Made by a program: the position numbers and the translations under genes
Shown: positions 43,958 through 53,374 of the stretch, piece after piece
Position numbering within the stretch: position 1 is the stretch's first letter
Layout of the letters: each line of letters begins with the position of its first letter
Notes under the pieces: generated by a model
Database searches by the model: none
Told to the model about the DNA's origin: nothing
The model's input: only the letters and a program-made list of their open reading frames with translations
Origin: Bacteroidales bacterium
GTDB taxonomy: Bacteria; Bacteroidota; Bacteroidia; Bacteroidales; VadinHA17
Direction of reading: 5' to 3'
Assembly (NCBI GenBank): GCA_009877105.1
Contig: WXFD01000034.1
Coordinates: forward strand, 35,548 to 99,547
Length of the DNA: 64,000 bases

Positions 43958-44569
43958 TTATTGTTTCACCATTTGCAGGATTTCATTATGCACTTTAAGG
44001 ACGGCGGGCACAATCATGTCATTATCAGAATTATAAATAAGAAAATCTGAATTCCTGATTCTTGTTTCATCGTCCATCTGGTTATTAATCCGCTCAATGA
44101 CCTGCTGCCTGGTAAACTTCTTTCCCCTGATCATTCTTTCTATTCTTTCTTCAACCGGAGTGACAACCGTAAGTACTTTGTCAACAAGTTCCGACGCTCC
44201 GCTTTCAAACAGGATTGCAGCTTCCATAATTACGTAGGGTGCTGCCTGTCCGGCATACCAGTCAGCGAATCTGTCAAAAACTGCCGGGTGCACAATTGAG
44301 TTTATCTTGCCAAGAAGGATCTCGTCGTTGAATATCAGCTTCGCCAGTTCAACACGGTCAAGCGAACCGTTCCTGTACATGTCCCGGCCAACTGCCGAAT
44401 TTATTTTCCCCATTATGTCCGTATCATTATCCATAATCACCCTGGCTTCATGATCAGCATAAAAAACCGGAACACCCAGTGCGCAGAACACTTTGCATAC
44501 GGTAGATTTGCCGCTTCCTATGCCTCCCGTGACTCCTAGCCTGAAGACGGTATTTACCGGCTTTTTCAT
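43958..44569 (-). CDS. coaE: Dephospho-CoA kinase
   Basis: Final enzyme of coenzyme A synthesis, phosphorylating dephospho-CoA at the 3'-OH. The 203 residues are normal. Walker A is GVTGGIGSGKST (about 12-23), followed by the FYADHEAR substrate region and the lid segment ERIERMIRGKKFTRQQVIERINNQ. Start overlaps the end of the YbbR gene by 4 bp, and the TerB/DnaJ gene follows 6 bp downstream. The YajC-YbbR-CoaE arrangement is common in Bacteroidota. Confidence 0.95.
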   Translation of the reverse strand: MKKPVNTVFRLGVTGGIGSGKSTVCKVFCALGVPVFYADHEARVIMDNDTDIMGKINSAVGRDMYRNGSLDRVELAKLIFNDEILLGKINSIVHPAVFDRFADWYAGQAAPYVIMEAAILFESGASELVDKVLTVVTPVEERIERMIRGKKFTRQQVIERINNQMDDETRIRNSDFLIYNSDNDMIVPAVLKVHNEILQMVKQ

Positions 44570-45573
44570 TTTTTGTTTTTCTCTATAAGAAAATCCACAT
44601 CTCCAGGAGTGATCCTCAGTGAGGTCAGAAAAGGGGGCACATTGCGTATCTCCAGGGGAATCCGTTCAGATGACCTCAGATTGACCTTGTCCATATCAAG
44701 AATCACCTCAAATGGTATTTCAGCCAGCTTCTTGAAATCATTCACCGCAACAAGTCCCTTTACGGTAACAACATCCGGAAAGATCTTGAGGTCAATGGAA
44801 TCAGGCTGATTCAGTATTTTTACCGGAACCGTCAGTTCTGCTTCCGTGAACTGCTCCACCGGAATGGTTACTGATACTTTCTTAACAGATGCCGAGTAAT
44901 AATCAGGCAGATCAAGGCTGATACTTTTTTTTAAGGTTTCGTTCACCCTGGTGAACTTCCTGTATTTTGTCCGTACTTCGGTTATGGTATCCAGAATGCC
45001 TGACGGCCCTGAAATTTTTATGGTTTCCGGTTCAATTGCAATACCGCCCTTTATAAAGTATTGCCGGTCAGTAATCACTTCAACAGCCGATACGACAGGC
45101 ACCTTTTTGCTTACTATCCTGTCGAATCTGAAGAACAGTGTATCCGGCTTGATATAAAGGATCTGGCATTCCGAGCGAAGATCATTTTTGAGCTTCGGAA
45201 TGATGCCCGAGGTCTTCAGGTAATAACTAAGGTCCCTGCTTCCCGGCACCCTCCTGTAATTAAGCGCTGAAATATCCAGTATGACGGGAGCCCTGCTGCC
45301 TGTTAATTTAAGTTTGAGAACCGCGTACCCCGGACCCTTGAGGTATAGATTGAGCCGCGACGGAAGTTCCTCAGCAAGGGTCCTTTCTTTCGGCAGGTTT
45401 ACATAACGTACGGGATATCTTATTTCCGTTTCTATTTCCTTACCGAGTGAATTAAGATACCAGAAAATAAAAGACAGCAGGAGAAAAAAACCAAAAATGG
45501 TATAATCCCTGTTTATGTTACTAATCCCCCTGCCTGCCTTGTTTCGGAGCCATATCAATATTTTGCCGTACAC
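44566..45573 (-). CDS. YbbR-domain (CdaR-like) membrane protein
   Basis: A 335-residue protein with one N-terminal membrane helix (about 28-45, FGFFLLLSFIFWYLNSL) and several extracytoplasmic YbbR-like beta repeats (VPVVSAVEVITDRQYFIKGG, ISGPSGILDTITEVRT, LTVPVKILNQPDSIDLKIFP). In Firmicutes such proteins regulate the diadenylate cyclase CdaA; no cyclase is encoded here, though a PgpH-like HD phosphodiesterase is encoded at 53-55 kb. The start codon appears to be GTG, giving MYGKILIWLRNK; no in-frame ATG fits before the helix. Confidence 0.82.
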   Translation of the reverse strand: MYGKILIWLRNKAGRGISNINRDYTIFGFFLLLSFIFWYLNSLGKEIETEIRYPVRYVNLPKERTLAEELPSRLNLYLKGPGYAVLKLKLTGSRAPVILDISALNYRRVPGSRDLSYYLKTSGIIPKLKNDLRSECQILYIKPDTLFFRFDRIVSKKVPVVSAVEVITDRQYFIKGGIAIEPETIKISGPSGILDTITEVRTKYRKFTRVNETLKKSISLDLPDYYSASVKKVSVTIPVEQFTEAELTVPVKILNQPDSIDLKIFPDVVTVKGLVAVNDFKKLAEIPFEVILDMDKVNLRSSERIPLEIRNVPPFLTSLRITPGDVDFLIEKNKK

Positions 45574-45593
45574 GCAGCAGATAAATGAATTTT

Positions 45594-45920
45594 TTAATCG
45601 TTGGCGGTGGGATCCTTGAGCAAGGCATTCTTATCTACCTTGAGTTTCATATCTCCTCCGACTTCAAGCATGACATAATTATCCTTAACTTCATAAACCC
45701 TGCCATAGATGCCACCGGTTGTAACAACCTTGTCTCCCTTCTTCAGGGAACTCCGGTAATTGTTCATTTCCTTCTGCTTTTTCATCTGTGGTCTTATCAT
45801 GAAAAGATAGAAAACGACGAAAACAAGCAAAAGGGGCAGAAAGGTGACAAATGCATTGCCCTGTCCGGCAGCTCCGCCAGCCGGCTGGCCCATCAAATAC
45901 AAGAAAGCATGACTGATCAT
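45594..45920 (-). CDS. yajC: Preprotein translocase subunit YajC
   Basis: A 108-residue single-pass membrane protein of the SecDF-YajC accessory complex. The membrane helix (about 24-42, AFVTFLPLLLVFVVFYLFM) precedes the signature IRPQMKKQKEM and a small domain (LKKGDKVVTTGGIYGRVYEV, about 59-78). It lies 71 bp after nusB and 20 bp before the YbbR gene, the standard Bacteroidota order. Confidence 0.96.
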   Translation of the reverse strand: MISHAFLYLMGQPAGGAAGQGNAFVTFLPLLLVFVVFYLFMIRPQMKKQKEMNNYRSSLKKGDKVVTTGGIYGRVYEVKDNYVMLEVGGDMKLKVDKNALLKDPTAND

Positions 45921-45991
45921 AACATAAATTTAATTAGTACTGACTCAAATAGAACAACATATTTTCATTCCCGTCATCCGGGTGATGAATG

Positions 45992-46960
45992 TCACTTGCC
46001 GGCCGAAGCAATGTTTTCACCTACCAGTCCCCTGCCTGATTTATTAAATCGGCCTTTCTCCCTTATCTCCCTGACTATATTGTCAAGGATCCCATTGACA
46101 AATGTACTGCTTTTTGAAGTACAATAGTATTTGGTTATTTCAATATACTCATTGAGGGTGACCTTGACAGGGATCTCGGAGAATTCGAGGATTTCCGTAA
46201 TTGCCAGCTGCATAACAATAATGTCCATCATTGCAATGCGTTCCACCTCCCAGTTGGTGGTATTGTTGTCAATCAGTTCCCTGCATTCGTCAGCATGAAG
46301 TATTGCCTTTCTGAAAAGATGCCTTACAAATTCCTCATCTTCCCTGTTCTTGAACAATGGCATGAGTTTGGTATCATTACCCGAATCAGGCTTGAACTTC
46401 TTCAGTGTTTTCTCGATCATCAGGACGACATATTCTGTATCATCGTTCCAGTAGATGCTCTGCTCCTCGAGGTTTGCCTCTAGGTCTTCAGAGGCCGCAA
46501 AAAGTTCGGTCACCAGGCTTATTATGAACTTCCTGTCGCCCGAATAACCGTATTCCTCAGAAGACATGTATGAATCATATTTCTTCCAGGCTATCATACT
46601 TGCGTACATCAGCCTGGGAATATGCTGATAGTTTGCCCAGGAAAGCTTCCTTGAGGAAATATAATCATTGAATGGCTTGTTTTTCCGCAACTGGGCGATG
46701 ACCAGATTATCAATAAACTTTCTTTTCGGGTTCAGATCCTCGTGAGTGGGTATATGTTTCTGAAGGGCCTGATCGATTTTGCCGGCAGCAACATCGGCAA
46801 CCTCAAGAATAAGCAGCAGCAGAAGATGGTAGAGATCGTATGTTTTATCTATACTGAACATCAGCTCCTTCTCAGCCTGTTCAAGATTTCCATCCTCTCT
46901 CCTGTTAAACGCATACAGGGCCATCATGGCTTTGATACGCAAAAGTCTACGGCTTATCAT
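45992..46960 (-). CDS. nusB: Transcription antitermination factor NusB
   Basis: A 322-residue NusB, roughly twice the proteobacterial length, as is usual in Bacteroidota. The N-terminal MISRRLLRIKAMMALYAFNR matches the NusB start; the C-terminal NusB core has WEVERIAMMDIIVMQLAITEIL and EYIEITKYYCTSKSSTFVNGILD. It binds boxA RNA with S10 for rRNA antitermination. It leads the operon to agmatinase. A -7 box TATTTTTG lies on the minus strand at 46987-46994. Confidence 0.95.
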   Translation of the reverse strand: MISRRLLRIKAMMALYAFNRREDGNLEQAEKELMFSIDKTYDLYHLLLLLILEVADVAAGKIDQALQKHIPTHEDLNPKRKFIDNLVIAQLRKNKPFNDYISSRKLSWANYQHIPRLMYASMIAWKKYDSYMSSEEYGYSGDRKFIISLVTELFAASEDLEANLEEQSIYWNDDTEYVVLMIEKTLKKFKPDSGNDTKLMPLFKNREDEEFVRHLFRKAILHADECRELIDNNTTNWEVERIAMMDIIVMQLAITEILEFSEIPVKVTLNEYIEITKYYCTSKSSTFVNGILDNIVREIREKGRFNKSGRGLVGENIASAGK

Positions 46961-47076
46961 CAGTAAAGAACCTCAAATTTGTGCTGCAAAAATAATCTTT
47001 TTCCATTTCCGTTAATACCGCACTTCTAAAATAAGACACAAATGATTGAGCTTGTTTTTATTTTAAAAAATATTTT

Positions 47077-47084
47077 TACATTTG
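47077..47084 (+). promoter_or_regulatory. -7 box (TACATTTG) for the DUF3276-DUF456 operon
   Basis: TACATTTG matches TAnnTTTG; a TTG at 47052-47054 is a possible -33 element with 22 bp between them, slightly long. The ATG follows at 47123. It is divergent from the nusB promoter. Confidence 0.5.
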
Positions 47085-47122
47085 ACAGGGATAACACCAG
47101 CCTAACCTAAACTGACGCAGAA

Positions 47123-47539
47123 ATGGAAGAAGAAGCCGGAATTAAAGAAGCTACAGTTGGTACTGAAGAAAAAGCCAACAAGGAAGAGATCTTTACCAGG
47201 GTTGTACGAGCAGGAAAAAGAACCTATTTTTTTGATGTCAAGGCTACAAGGAAAGATGATTATTACCTGACCATTACGGAAAGCAAAAAACGCCTGGGCA
47301 AAGAGGGCAAGGTTTTTTACGAAAAACACAAAATATTCCTATACAAGGAAGATTTTGAAAAATTTACCGACGGACTCAAAGATGCCGTAAGCTTTATTGA
47401 TAATGGTTATGGCGAATTAAAACAACTGGAATCCCAGCCCGGGAATGATACAAAACAGGAATCCAAAAACATCTCCACCGAAGAATTTACCAATATCGAC
47501 TTTGACGATCTTGGAAAAAACAAAGAAGTATCATTCTGA
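47123..47539 (+). CDS. PUR-alpha-like DNA/RNA-binding protein (DUF3276)
   Basis: A 138-residue protein of the bacterial Pur-alpha family. The core (about 27-100) has the PUR pattern: IFTRVVRAGKRTYFFDVKAT, then DDYYLTITESKKR, then KHKIFLYKEDFEKF. Related Bacteroidota and spirochaete proteins bind single-stranded nucleic acid. The ends are acidic and probably flexible. The DUF456 gene starts directly at the base after its stop codon, so the two should be co-translated. Confidence 0.92.
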   Translation: MEEEAGIKEATVGTEEKANKEEIFTRVVRAGKRTYFFDVKATRKDDYYLTITESKKRLGKEGKVFYEKHKIFLYKEDFEKFTDGLKDAVSFIDNGYGELKQLESQPGNDTKQESKNISTEEFTNIDFDDLGKNKEVSF

Positions 47540-48019
47540 ATGTCTGACTATATACTCTTAATACTTGCAATTATTCTGATGATCCTTGGAATAATCGGGT
47601 GTCTTGTGCCGATACTTCCGGGCCCTCCCCTGAGCTACCTCGGTATGATTCTCCTGCATTTTTCGAGATTTGCCCATTTTTCGTCCAATGTTCTCATCAT
47701 CATGGCTGTTATTGCAGCTCTGGTAACAGCGCTGGACTTCATTGTACCGGTCTGGGGTACGAAGAAATTCGGAGGTTCAAAATACGGGATCCGCGGAGCT
47801 ACAGTCGGATTGATCATCGGGCTTTTCCTCGGTCCCCCCGGGATAATAATAGGACCATTCATCGGTGCCTTCGTGGGAGAGCTGATCTTCAAGGATGACA
47901 TCAGATATGCCCTTAAAGCCGGCTTCGGAAGCCTTCTCGGATTCCTGACCGGGATTGGACTGAAACTTGCAGCATCATTTATAATGACCTTTTATTTCGT
48001 TAAGGAGCTGATTACCTGA
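47540..48019 (+). CDS. DUF456 membrane protein
   Basis: A 159-residue protein with about four membrane segments and the glycine-rich repeats typical of DUF456 (GCLVPILPGPPLSYLGMILLH, about 16-36; GLFLGPPGIIIGPFIGAFVGE, about 94-114). Glycine-zipper packing suggests a small channel or scaffold, but no function is known. It starts immediately after the DUF3276 stop and is followed by a terminator. Confidence 0.9.
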   Translation: MSDYILLILAIILMILGIIGCLVPILPGPPLSYLGMILLHFSRFAHFSSNVLIIMAVIAALVTALDFIVPVWGTKKFGGSKYGIRGATVGLIIGLFLGPPGIIIGPFIGAFVGELIFKDDIRYALKAGFGSLLGFLTGIGLKLAASFIMTFYFVKELIT

Positions 48020-48054
48020 TGGCAGACGAAACATTGTAATCAGGGCTGTTTTTT
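48006..48054 (+). terminator. Probable intrinsic terminator after DUF456
   Basis: AGCTGATTAC (48006-48015) pairs with GTAATCAGGGCT (48036-48047) with a 2-nt bulge, then G and six T residues (48049-48054). The left arm overlaps the end of the gene. The loop is long (20 nt), which lowers confidence. Confidence 0.5.
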
Positions 48055-48059
48055 CGCTT

Positions 48060-49061
48060 TCAGTCCGTCAATGTTGCAACCATCACTGCCTTAATTGTAT
48101 GGAGTCTGTTTTCAGCCTGGTCAAATACAACCGAATTCTCTGACTCAAAGACCTCCTCAGTAACCTCCATGCCGTCAAGTCCAAATTTCCGGAAAATCTC
48201 CTCTCCTACCTTTGTTTCACGATTATGAAACGCAGGCAGGCAGTGAAGGAATTTCACATCAGGGTTTCCGGTTTTTTCAATAACGGCGCTGTTCACCTGG
48301 TATGGCCTCAAAAGCCTGATCCTCTCTTCCCATACTGAATCAGGCTCGCCCATAGATACCCAGACATCGGTATAGAGGAAATCCACTCCTTTTACAGCTT
48401 CATCAAGATCATCAGTGATAAGTATTCTGGCACCCGTCTGGCCGGCAATAATCCTGCAACGGTCAACAAGGTTGCTCCCCTGCTGAAATTCAGGCGGAGC
48501 GGCAGTCCTGAAGTCCATTCCCATTTTAGATGCCCCCACCAGTAGCGAATTACCCATATTGTACCGCGCATCACCCAGATAACAGAAAGAGATGCTGTCA
48601 AGAGACTTATTGCAATGCTCGGCCATTGTCATCAGGTCAGCCAGAACCTGCGTGGGGTGAAATTCATTGGTCAGCCCGTTCCAAACCGGTACACCGGCAT
48701 ATGCCGAAAGTTCTTCGACAATTTCCTGTCCGAACCCCCTGTATTCAATACCGTCAAACATCCTTCCCAGTACCCTGGCAGTGTCGCGCATAGATTCCTT
48801 TTGCCCTATCTGGGAACCGGTCGGCCCAAGATATGTTACATTTGCCCCCTGATCATAAGCTGCAACCTCAAAGGCACACCGCGTACGCGTTGATGTCTTT
48901 TCAAAAATAAGCGCGATATTCTTCCCTTTAAGATATTGCTGCTCGGTACCCGATCTTTTGGCTTTTTTCAGGCTGGCCGCAAGATCCAGGAGATATTGTA
49001 TTTCTTCCGTCTCAAAATCAAGCAATTTAAGGAAGCTGCGGTTACGAAAACTAATTGTCAT
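48060..49061 (-). CDS. argF: Ornithine carbamoyltransferase
   Basis: A 333-residue carbamoyltransferase making citrulline from ornithine and carbamoyl phosphate, or the reverse. Motifs are STRTRCAFE (about 56-64, carbamoyl phosphate), the [10 protein letters not shown] segment (about 133-142) and [11 protein letters not shown] (about 271-281) with the catalytic Cys. These match true ornithine transcarbamylase rather than the N-succinylornithine variant known from Bacteroides, but I cannot exclude that by eye. A -7 box TACATTTG lies on the minus strand at 49114-49121. No other arg gene is in the window. Confidence 0.93.
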   Translation of the reverse strand: MTISFRNRSFLKLLDFETEEIQYLLDLAASLKKAKRSGTEQQYLKGKNIALIFEKTSTRTRCAFEVAAYDQGANVTYLGPTGSQIGQKESMRDTARVLGRMFDGIEYRGFGQEIVEELSAYAGVPVWNGLTNEFHPTQVLADLMTMAEHCNKSLDSISFCYLGDARYNMGNSLLVGASKMGMDFRTAAPPEFQQGSNLVDRCRIIAGQTGARILITDDLDEAVKGVDFLYTDVWVSMGEPDSVWEERIRLLRPYQVNSAVIEKTGNPDVKFLHCLPAFHNRETKVGEEIFRKFGLDGMEVTEEVFESENSVVFDQAENRLHTIKAVMVATLTD

Positions 49062-49349
49062 GAATTTACGTGTTTATGATTCATATAATGATTGGCTGAT
49101 CAATTGAAGGGATCAAATGTAATTGTTTTTTTACGATGATTGAAATATTCGCAACCGGGGAATGAAACCTGAATTGAATTTTCCCGAGGTTCAGGCAAGC
49201 ATCGTAATTTCCGGACTGAATCAGCCATCAATATTCAAGAAGGAAGCCAAAGGTTAGTAAGATCAGTTGCAGTGTGAGTCACAAATCAGTAATAAGTTTA
49301 ATTTATGATACCTTTGCTGTCCGGAATGAAAAAAAATATCTACATTTAG

Positions 49350-50060
49350 ATGCTTAATTCAAGTCAGAGCGTGATCAGAGCCGGATATATTCATCTTTTT
49401 ATCTTTTTTGCAATATCCTTGAACATTTCCTGCAAAAAGAACGGATCCGGTAATCTGGATCAGGGTGAAATCCACTATCATGTGGAATATCCCGAGAATT
49501 CAACCATCCTTCCGCCCGAACTTATGCCCAAAACGATGGTGGTTTCCTTCAAAGACAACAATCTCCTGTTTGAACTCATTTCTCCCTTTGGCAATTCAGG
49601 AATAACAAATCTTTCCAATCCGTCCAAGAAAATCTACGATACCTATTTCAGCCTTTTCACCATAAAATGTTTCTATCCTGCAAAACCGGGTGAAACTTAT
49701 CCGGGCTTTGAGTCGATGGAAGGCATGCAGATCACCAAGACCCCGAAAACTGCAATTATCTGCGGCATGCATTGTAAAAACGCCGAAGTTACAGTACCTT
49801 CCGTTCCCGGACGTAAATACAATATCTGGTATACAAATGAAATCCCGGTGAGCAATCCCAATGCATCAACACCTTATGCTGAAATAGATGGTGTTCTTAT
49901 GAGTTTTTTCTATCTTATGGGAAAATCGGAATTCCATTTTGAGGCAGTGAATATTTACAGGAAGAAAATCCCCGATGAAGCATTTGACAGGAGATCCCGC
50001 TTCAACGAGGTTTCAAGAACCGATCTGATAAAGTTCATAAGCAAAATGGTGAGCCTCTGA
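49350..50060 (+). CDS. Hypothetical lipoprotein
   Basis: A 236-residue protein with a lipoprotein signal (hydrophobic YIHLFIFFAISL, lipobox LNISC with Cys28). The mature part begins EIHYHVEYPEN and looks all-beta, with repeated strand-turn patterns (MVVSFKDNNLLFEL, GKSEFHFEAVNIY), somewhat like DUF4412-type proteins that sit in the envelope. Two Cys in ICGMHC may form a disulphide. A -7 box TACCTTTG lies at 49309-49316. The function is unknown; it is not linked to an operon. Confidence 0.72.
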   Translation: MLNSSQSVIRAGYIHLFIFFAISLNISCKKNGSGNLDQGEIHYHVEYPENSTILPPELMPKTMVVSFKDNNLLFELISPFGNSGITNLSNPSKKIYDTYFSLFTIKCFYPAKPGETYPGFESMEGMQITKTPKTAIICGMHCKNAEVTVPSVPGRKYNIWYTNEIPVSNPNASTPYAEIDGVLMSFFYLMGKSEFHFEAVNIYRKKIPDEAFDRRSRFNEVSRTDLIKFISKMVSL

Positions 50061-50276
50061 TAGTGAATGTCTCAATACTAAGGCATTGTGTAACTGAATC
50101 TGGAAAAATCCGCCCTTTTTCGAAGTTTCGGAAAGCCTGTCATGCAGGTTCCTTTTAGTCATTCATTTTGTTTTGCAACCCCTGCCGCGATAGTTCAAAA
50201 TTATTACCTTTGTGATGCTTTTCCGGGGAACCAAGGCATTTGAACAACTTTGTCCCCACAGAAATCATAAACGGCA

Positions 50277-52715
50277 ATGAAAAAGGAAAAGGAAGAAGCA
50301 GCCAGGAGAAAAAGCAAAAAAGGGGGAAAAACCAGTACTTTCTTCAAAGATGAGAGAATTAAATTTATTCTGGGCATTCTGATCACCGGCTTCGCCTTTT
50401 ATCTTCTGCTTGCATGCATTTCCTATATAATATCGTGGAAAACCGATCTGAGCCTGCCCGACTCCGAGGTATTTTCGGAACCCGGTGTAAACGTCAGGAA
50501 CTGGTCAGGGAAAGGCGGGCATTTTCTTGCCAAAATGATAATCGGATTCGGATTCGGATTCGGAGCTTTCTTTATTCCACTGATCATCGGGGTTACCGGA
50601 TTGTATCTGCTTAATTTCCCGAAGATCAATCTCTTAAAACTTGTTACGAAACTCACACTGGCTACGATCCTCCTATCGCTTATTCTTGGTTTTATTTTCG
50701 GGGATGCCAATGGGTATCTTTACGGCGGGCCCGGGGGAGAACAGGGATATAAAGTCACACAATGGCTGAATTCCTTTGCGGGAAAGACGGGCACGGCGAT
50801 ATTGCTCCTGATCCTGACCATTGCATATCTGGTCTTTGCCCTGAGATTCAAACCTGAAACATTTACCGATAAGATACCGGCAACAATCAAAGGCGTTGTT
50901 CCGCCAATAAGCTTTGGCAAAACATCGGATAAGATCATTGATGACGGAGAAGGTTCCGGAGGACCTGACGGATCTGATGAAGAAGGCGATGCCGGAGAAT
51001 TCTACGGAGCTGCGGATCATGATAATTCAACATTTGCCATCAACAGGCCGGGAAGTGAAGACTATGAACAGGAGGCTGGCCTGAAAAAACAAATAATTCA
51101 TGAAATTGGCAGGAATGAAGTTACGGGAAGGGAACCAGGGCCGGCTCATACTGAAATAAACAGGCCCGGGATCACTGGAATTATGACGGAAGAAGAAGTC
51201 CGGCAGATCATGGAAGACTATGATCCAAGGCTCGATCTTTCACGTTATAAATTTCCTCCCGTTTCAATACTTAAAGAGTACAGATCGACCGCTGATTCTG
51301 ATGACAATGAAGTCCTGGAAAACAAGGAGATTATTACCAGGACGCTTGCAGATCACAAGATCAGTATCAGGCATAAGGCAGCAACCGTCGGACCCACGGT
51401 CACCCTTTACGAGATTGTTCCCGAAAGCGGAGTTAAAATATCCCGTATAAAAGCGCTTGAAAATGACATTGCGCTTAACCTTTCGGCGCTCGGAATAAGA
51501 ATAATAGCCCCGATCCCCGGGAGGGGCACGGTAGGTATTGAGGTGCCCAACAAGAATCCAAAGATCGTTTCCATGCGTTCCCTTATAACATCCAGGGTGT
51601 TCCAGGAAACGAAATATGACCTTGCACTCGCACTCGGAAGGACCATCACAAACGAACCTTTTATAGTTGACCTGACGAAAATGCCCCACCTGCTTGTCGC
51701 CGGGGCAACCGGACAGGGAAAATCAGTGGGAATAAATGCCATAATCACTTCAATTCTGTATAAAAAGCATCCGGCTGAAGTTAAATTTGTGCTGATCGAT
51801 CCCAAGCGCGTTGAGCTTCCCCTGTATGCAAAGATCGAACGGCATTTCCTGGCAAAGCTTCCCGGTGACGAAGACGCCATAATCACCGACACCCAGAAGG
51901 TGATAAACACACTCAAATCACTGACCTTCGAGATGGACAACAGGCTGGAACTTCTCAAGGAAGCCCAGTCGCGGAACATAAAGGAGTACAATGATAAATT
52001 TATATCAAGAAGGCTGAACCCTGAAAAAGGGCACAGGTATCTTCCCTATATTGTTCTCATAATCGATGAATTTGCAGATCTGATTATGACGGCCGGAAGG
52101 GAGATTGAACCCCCTATCGGAAGGCTGGCACAGCTCGCAAGGGCAGTGGGGGTCCACCTGATCATTTCAACCCAGAGGCCCTCCACCAACATCATAACCG
52201 GTTTTATAAAGGCCAATTTTCCCACCAGGATTGCTTTCAGGGTATTCTCATCCATCGACTCACGTACAATCATTGATGCAACCGGAGCCGACAGGCTAGT
52301 GGGACGCGGTGATATGCTCGTTTCATCGGGGGCCGAATCCGTGAGGGTTCAGTGTGCTTATATCGATACCTCTGAAATCGAAGAGCTTACCGAATTTATC
52401 GGATCACAGCAGGGATATCCTGAAGCCATGCACCTTCCTGAATACATTGACGACAGTGAAACAGGACAGACTGAGGTGGATCTGCGCAAGCGTGATTCAA
52501 TGTTTGATGATGCTGCAAGGCTTGTCGTACAGCATCAGCAGGGCTCAACCTCCCTTATCCAGAGAAAGCTGTCAATAGGGTACAACAGGGCCGGAAGGAT
52601 AATTGACCAGCTTGAAGCTGCGGGTATAGTCGGTCCATTCGAGGGAAGCAGGGCAAGGGAAGTCCTGGTTTCCGATTTCATGCATTTGGAACAGATTTTG
52701 AAGGGTCTGGAATAG
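50277..52715 (+). CDS. ftsK: DNA translocase FtsK
   Basis: An 812-residue septum-located DNA translocase for chromosome segregation. The N-terminus has about four membrane helices (to about 190), then an acidic linker (GEGSGGPDGSDEEGDAG), and the motor domain with Walker A GATGQGKS near 478-485 (Gln replaces the common Ser) and Walker B IVLIIDEFADL near 588-598. The winged-helix gamma domain at the C-terminus (STSLIQRKLSIGYNRAGRII) reads KOPS-type sites. A -7 box TACCTTTG lies at 50205-50212. lolA follows 10 bp downstream. Confidence 0.97.
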   Translation: MKKEKEEAARRKSKKGGKTSTFFKDERIKFILGILITGFAFYLLLACISYIISWKTDLSLPDSEVFSEPGVNVRNWSGKGGHFLAKMIIGFGFGFGAFFIPLIIGVTGLYLLNFPKINLLKLVTKLTLATILLSLILGFIFGDANGYLYGGPGGEQGYKVTQWLNSFAGKTGTAILLLILTIAYLVFALRFKPETFTDKIPATIKGVVPPISFGKTSDKIIDDGEGSGGPDGSDEEGDAGEFYGAADHDNSTFAINRPGSEDYEQEAGLKKQIIHEIGRNEVTGREPGPAHTEINRPGITGIMTEEEVRQIMEDYDPRLDLSRYKFPPVSILKEYRSTADSDDNEVLENKEIITRTLADHKISIRHKAATVGPTVTLYEIVPESGVKISRIKALENDIALNLSALGIRIIAPIPGRGTVGIEVPNKNPKIVSMRSLITSRVFQETKYDLALALGRTITNEPFIVDLTKMPHLLVAGATGQGKSVGINAIITSILYKKHPAEVKFVLIDPKRVELPLYAKIERHFLAKLPGDEDAIITDTQKVINTLKSLTFEMDNRLELLKEAQSRNIKEYNDKFISRRLNPEKGHRYLPYIVLIIDEFADLIMTAGREIEPPIGRLAQLARAVGVHLIISTQRPSTNIITGFIKANFPTRIAFRVFSSIDSRTIIDATGADRLVGRGDMLVSSGAESVRVQCAYIDTSEIEELTEFIGSQQGYPEAMHLPEYIDDSETGQTEVDLRKRDSMFDDAARLVVQHQQGSTSLIQRKLSIGYNRAGRIIDQLEAAGIVGPFEGSRAREVLVSDFMHLEQILKGLE
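50543..50564 (+). repeat. Hexanucleotide tandem repeat (CGGATT)3 in ftsK
   Basis: Three perfect copies of CGGATT followed by CGGA encode the alternating GFGFGFG of a membrane segment of FtsK. The unit is six bases, so a change in copy number would stay in frame. Confidence 0.7.
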
Positions 52716-52725
52716 ATCACATATT

Positions 52726-53364
52726 ATGAAAAAGATTCTGTTTCTTGCTTTTCTTCAACTTCTCTTTCCTGCACGGGGATTTTCACAGAATGATCCCGCG
52801 GCGCTTGCAGTGCTTGACAGGTTTTCTTCCAGGGCCCTCGGAGCACCTTCCGTATCGATGGAGTTCAACCTCCGTACCGAAAACCTTGCTGACAGGACCA
52901 GCAGCTCACGAAAAGGCTCCGTTATCCTTGCCGGTGACAAATACAAGCTGGATCTCGAAGACAATATCATATGGTTCAACGGCACAACCTCGTGGAACCT
53001 CCTGCCGGCAGAAAAGGAAGTAACAATCACCACTCCCGGGAAAAATGATGATTCATTCCTGGGCAAACCCTCACAGATATTTTCATTGTACAGGAAAGGT
53101 TACAAATCAAGGTTACTTGAAGAAAAGGCAGACTCATATCTCATCGACCTCTACCCGGAGGAGCTAAACAGCGATCATGTGAGGATACGGCTGAAAATAG
53201 GGAAGCCCGCCCTTGATCTCAGAAACCTTGAATATAAATACAAGAACGGTACAACCATAACCCTCGATGTCACATCATTCGACCTGAAGAAGAACCCCTC
53301 CAGTACTACATTCATTTTTGAACCGGAAAAATACAGGGGAGTGGAAATCATCGACATGCGATGA
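52726..53364 (+). CDS. lolA: Outer-membrane lipoprotein carrier protein (LolA-like)
   Basis: A 212-residue periplasmic chaperone that takes lipoproteins across the periplasm. The signal peptide is MKKILFLAFLQLL to RGFSQ. The mature part has the LolA incomplete-barrel pattern: ALAVLDRFSSRALGAPSVSMEF, then RKGSVILAGDKYKLD, DNIIWFNGTTSW and the C-terminal FIFEPEKYRGVEIIDMR. An ftsK-lolA order is common in Bacteroidota and Proteobacteria. It is the second gene of the operon and faces the convergent PgpH-like gene 10 bp away. Confidence 0.93.
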   Translation: MKKILFLAFLQLLFPARGFSQNDPAALAVLDRFSSRALGAPSVSMEFNLRTENLADRTSSSRKGSVILAGDKYKLDLEDNIIWFNGTTSWNLLPAEKEVTITTPGKNDDSFLGKPSQIFSLYRKGYKSRLLEEKADSYLIDLYPEELNSDHVRIRLKIGKPALDLRNLEYKYKNGTTITLDVTSFDLKKNPSSTTFIFEPEKYRGVEIIDMR

Positions 53365-53374
53365 GGCTCAAAAC

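Noticed and set aside
45585..46127. 180-codon open frame on the plus strand across yajC and the end of nusB
   Set aside because: Both yajC and nusB on the minus strand are well-supported conserved genes; this frame shows no domain pattern.
45992..46960. NusB of 322 residues as a fusion or wrong start
   Set aside because: Long NusB proteins are usual in Bacteroidota, and both ends align with the family by eye.
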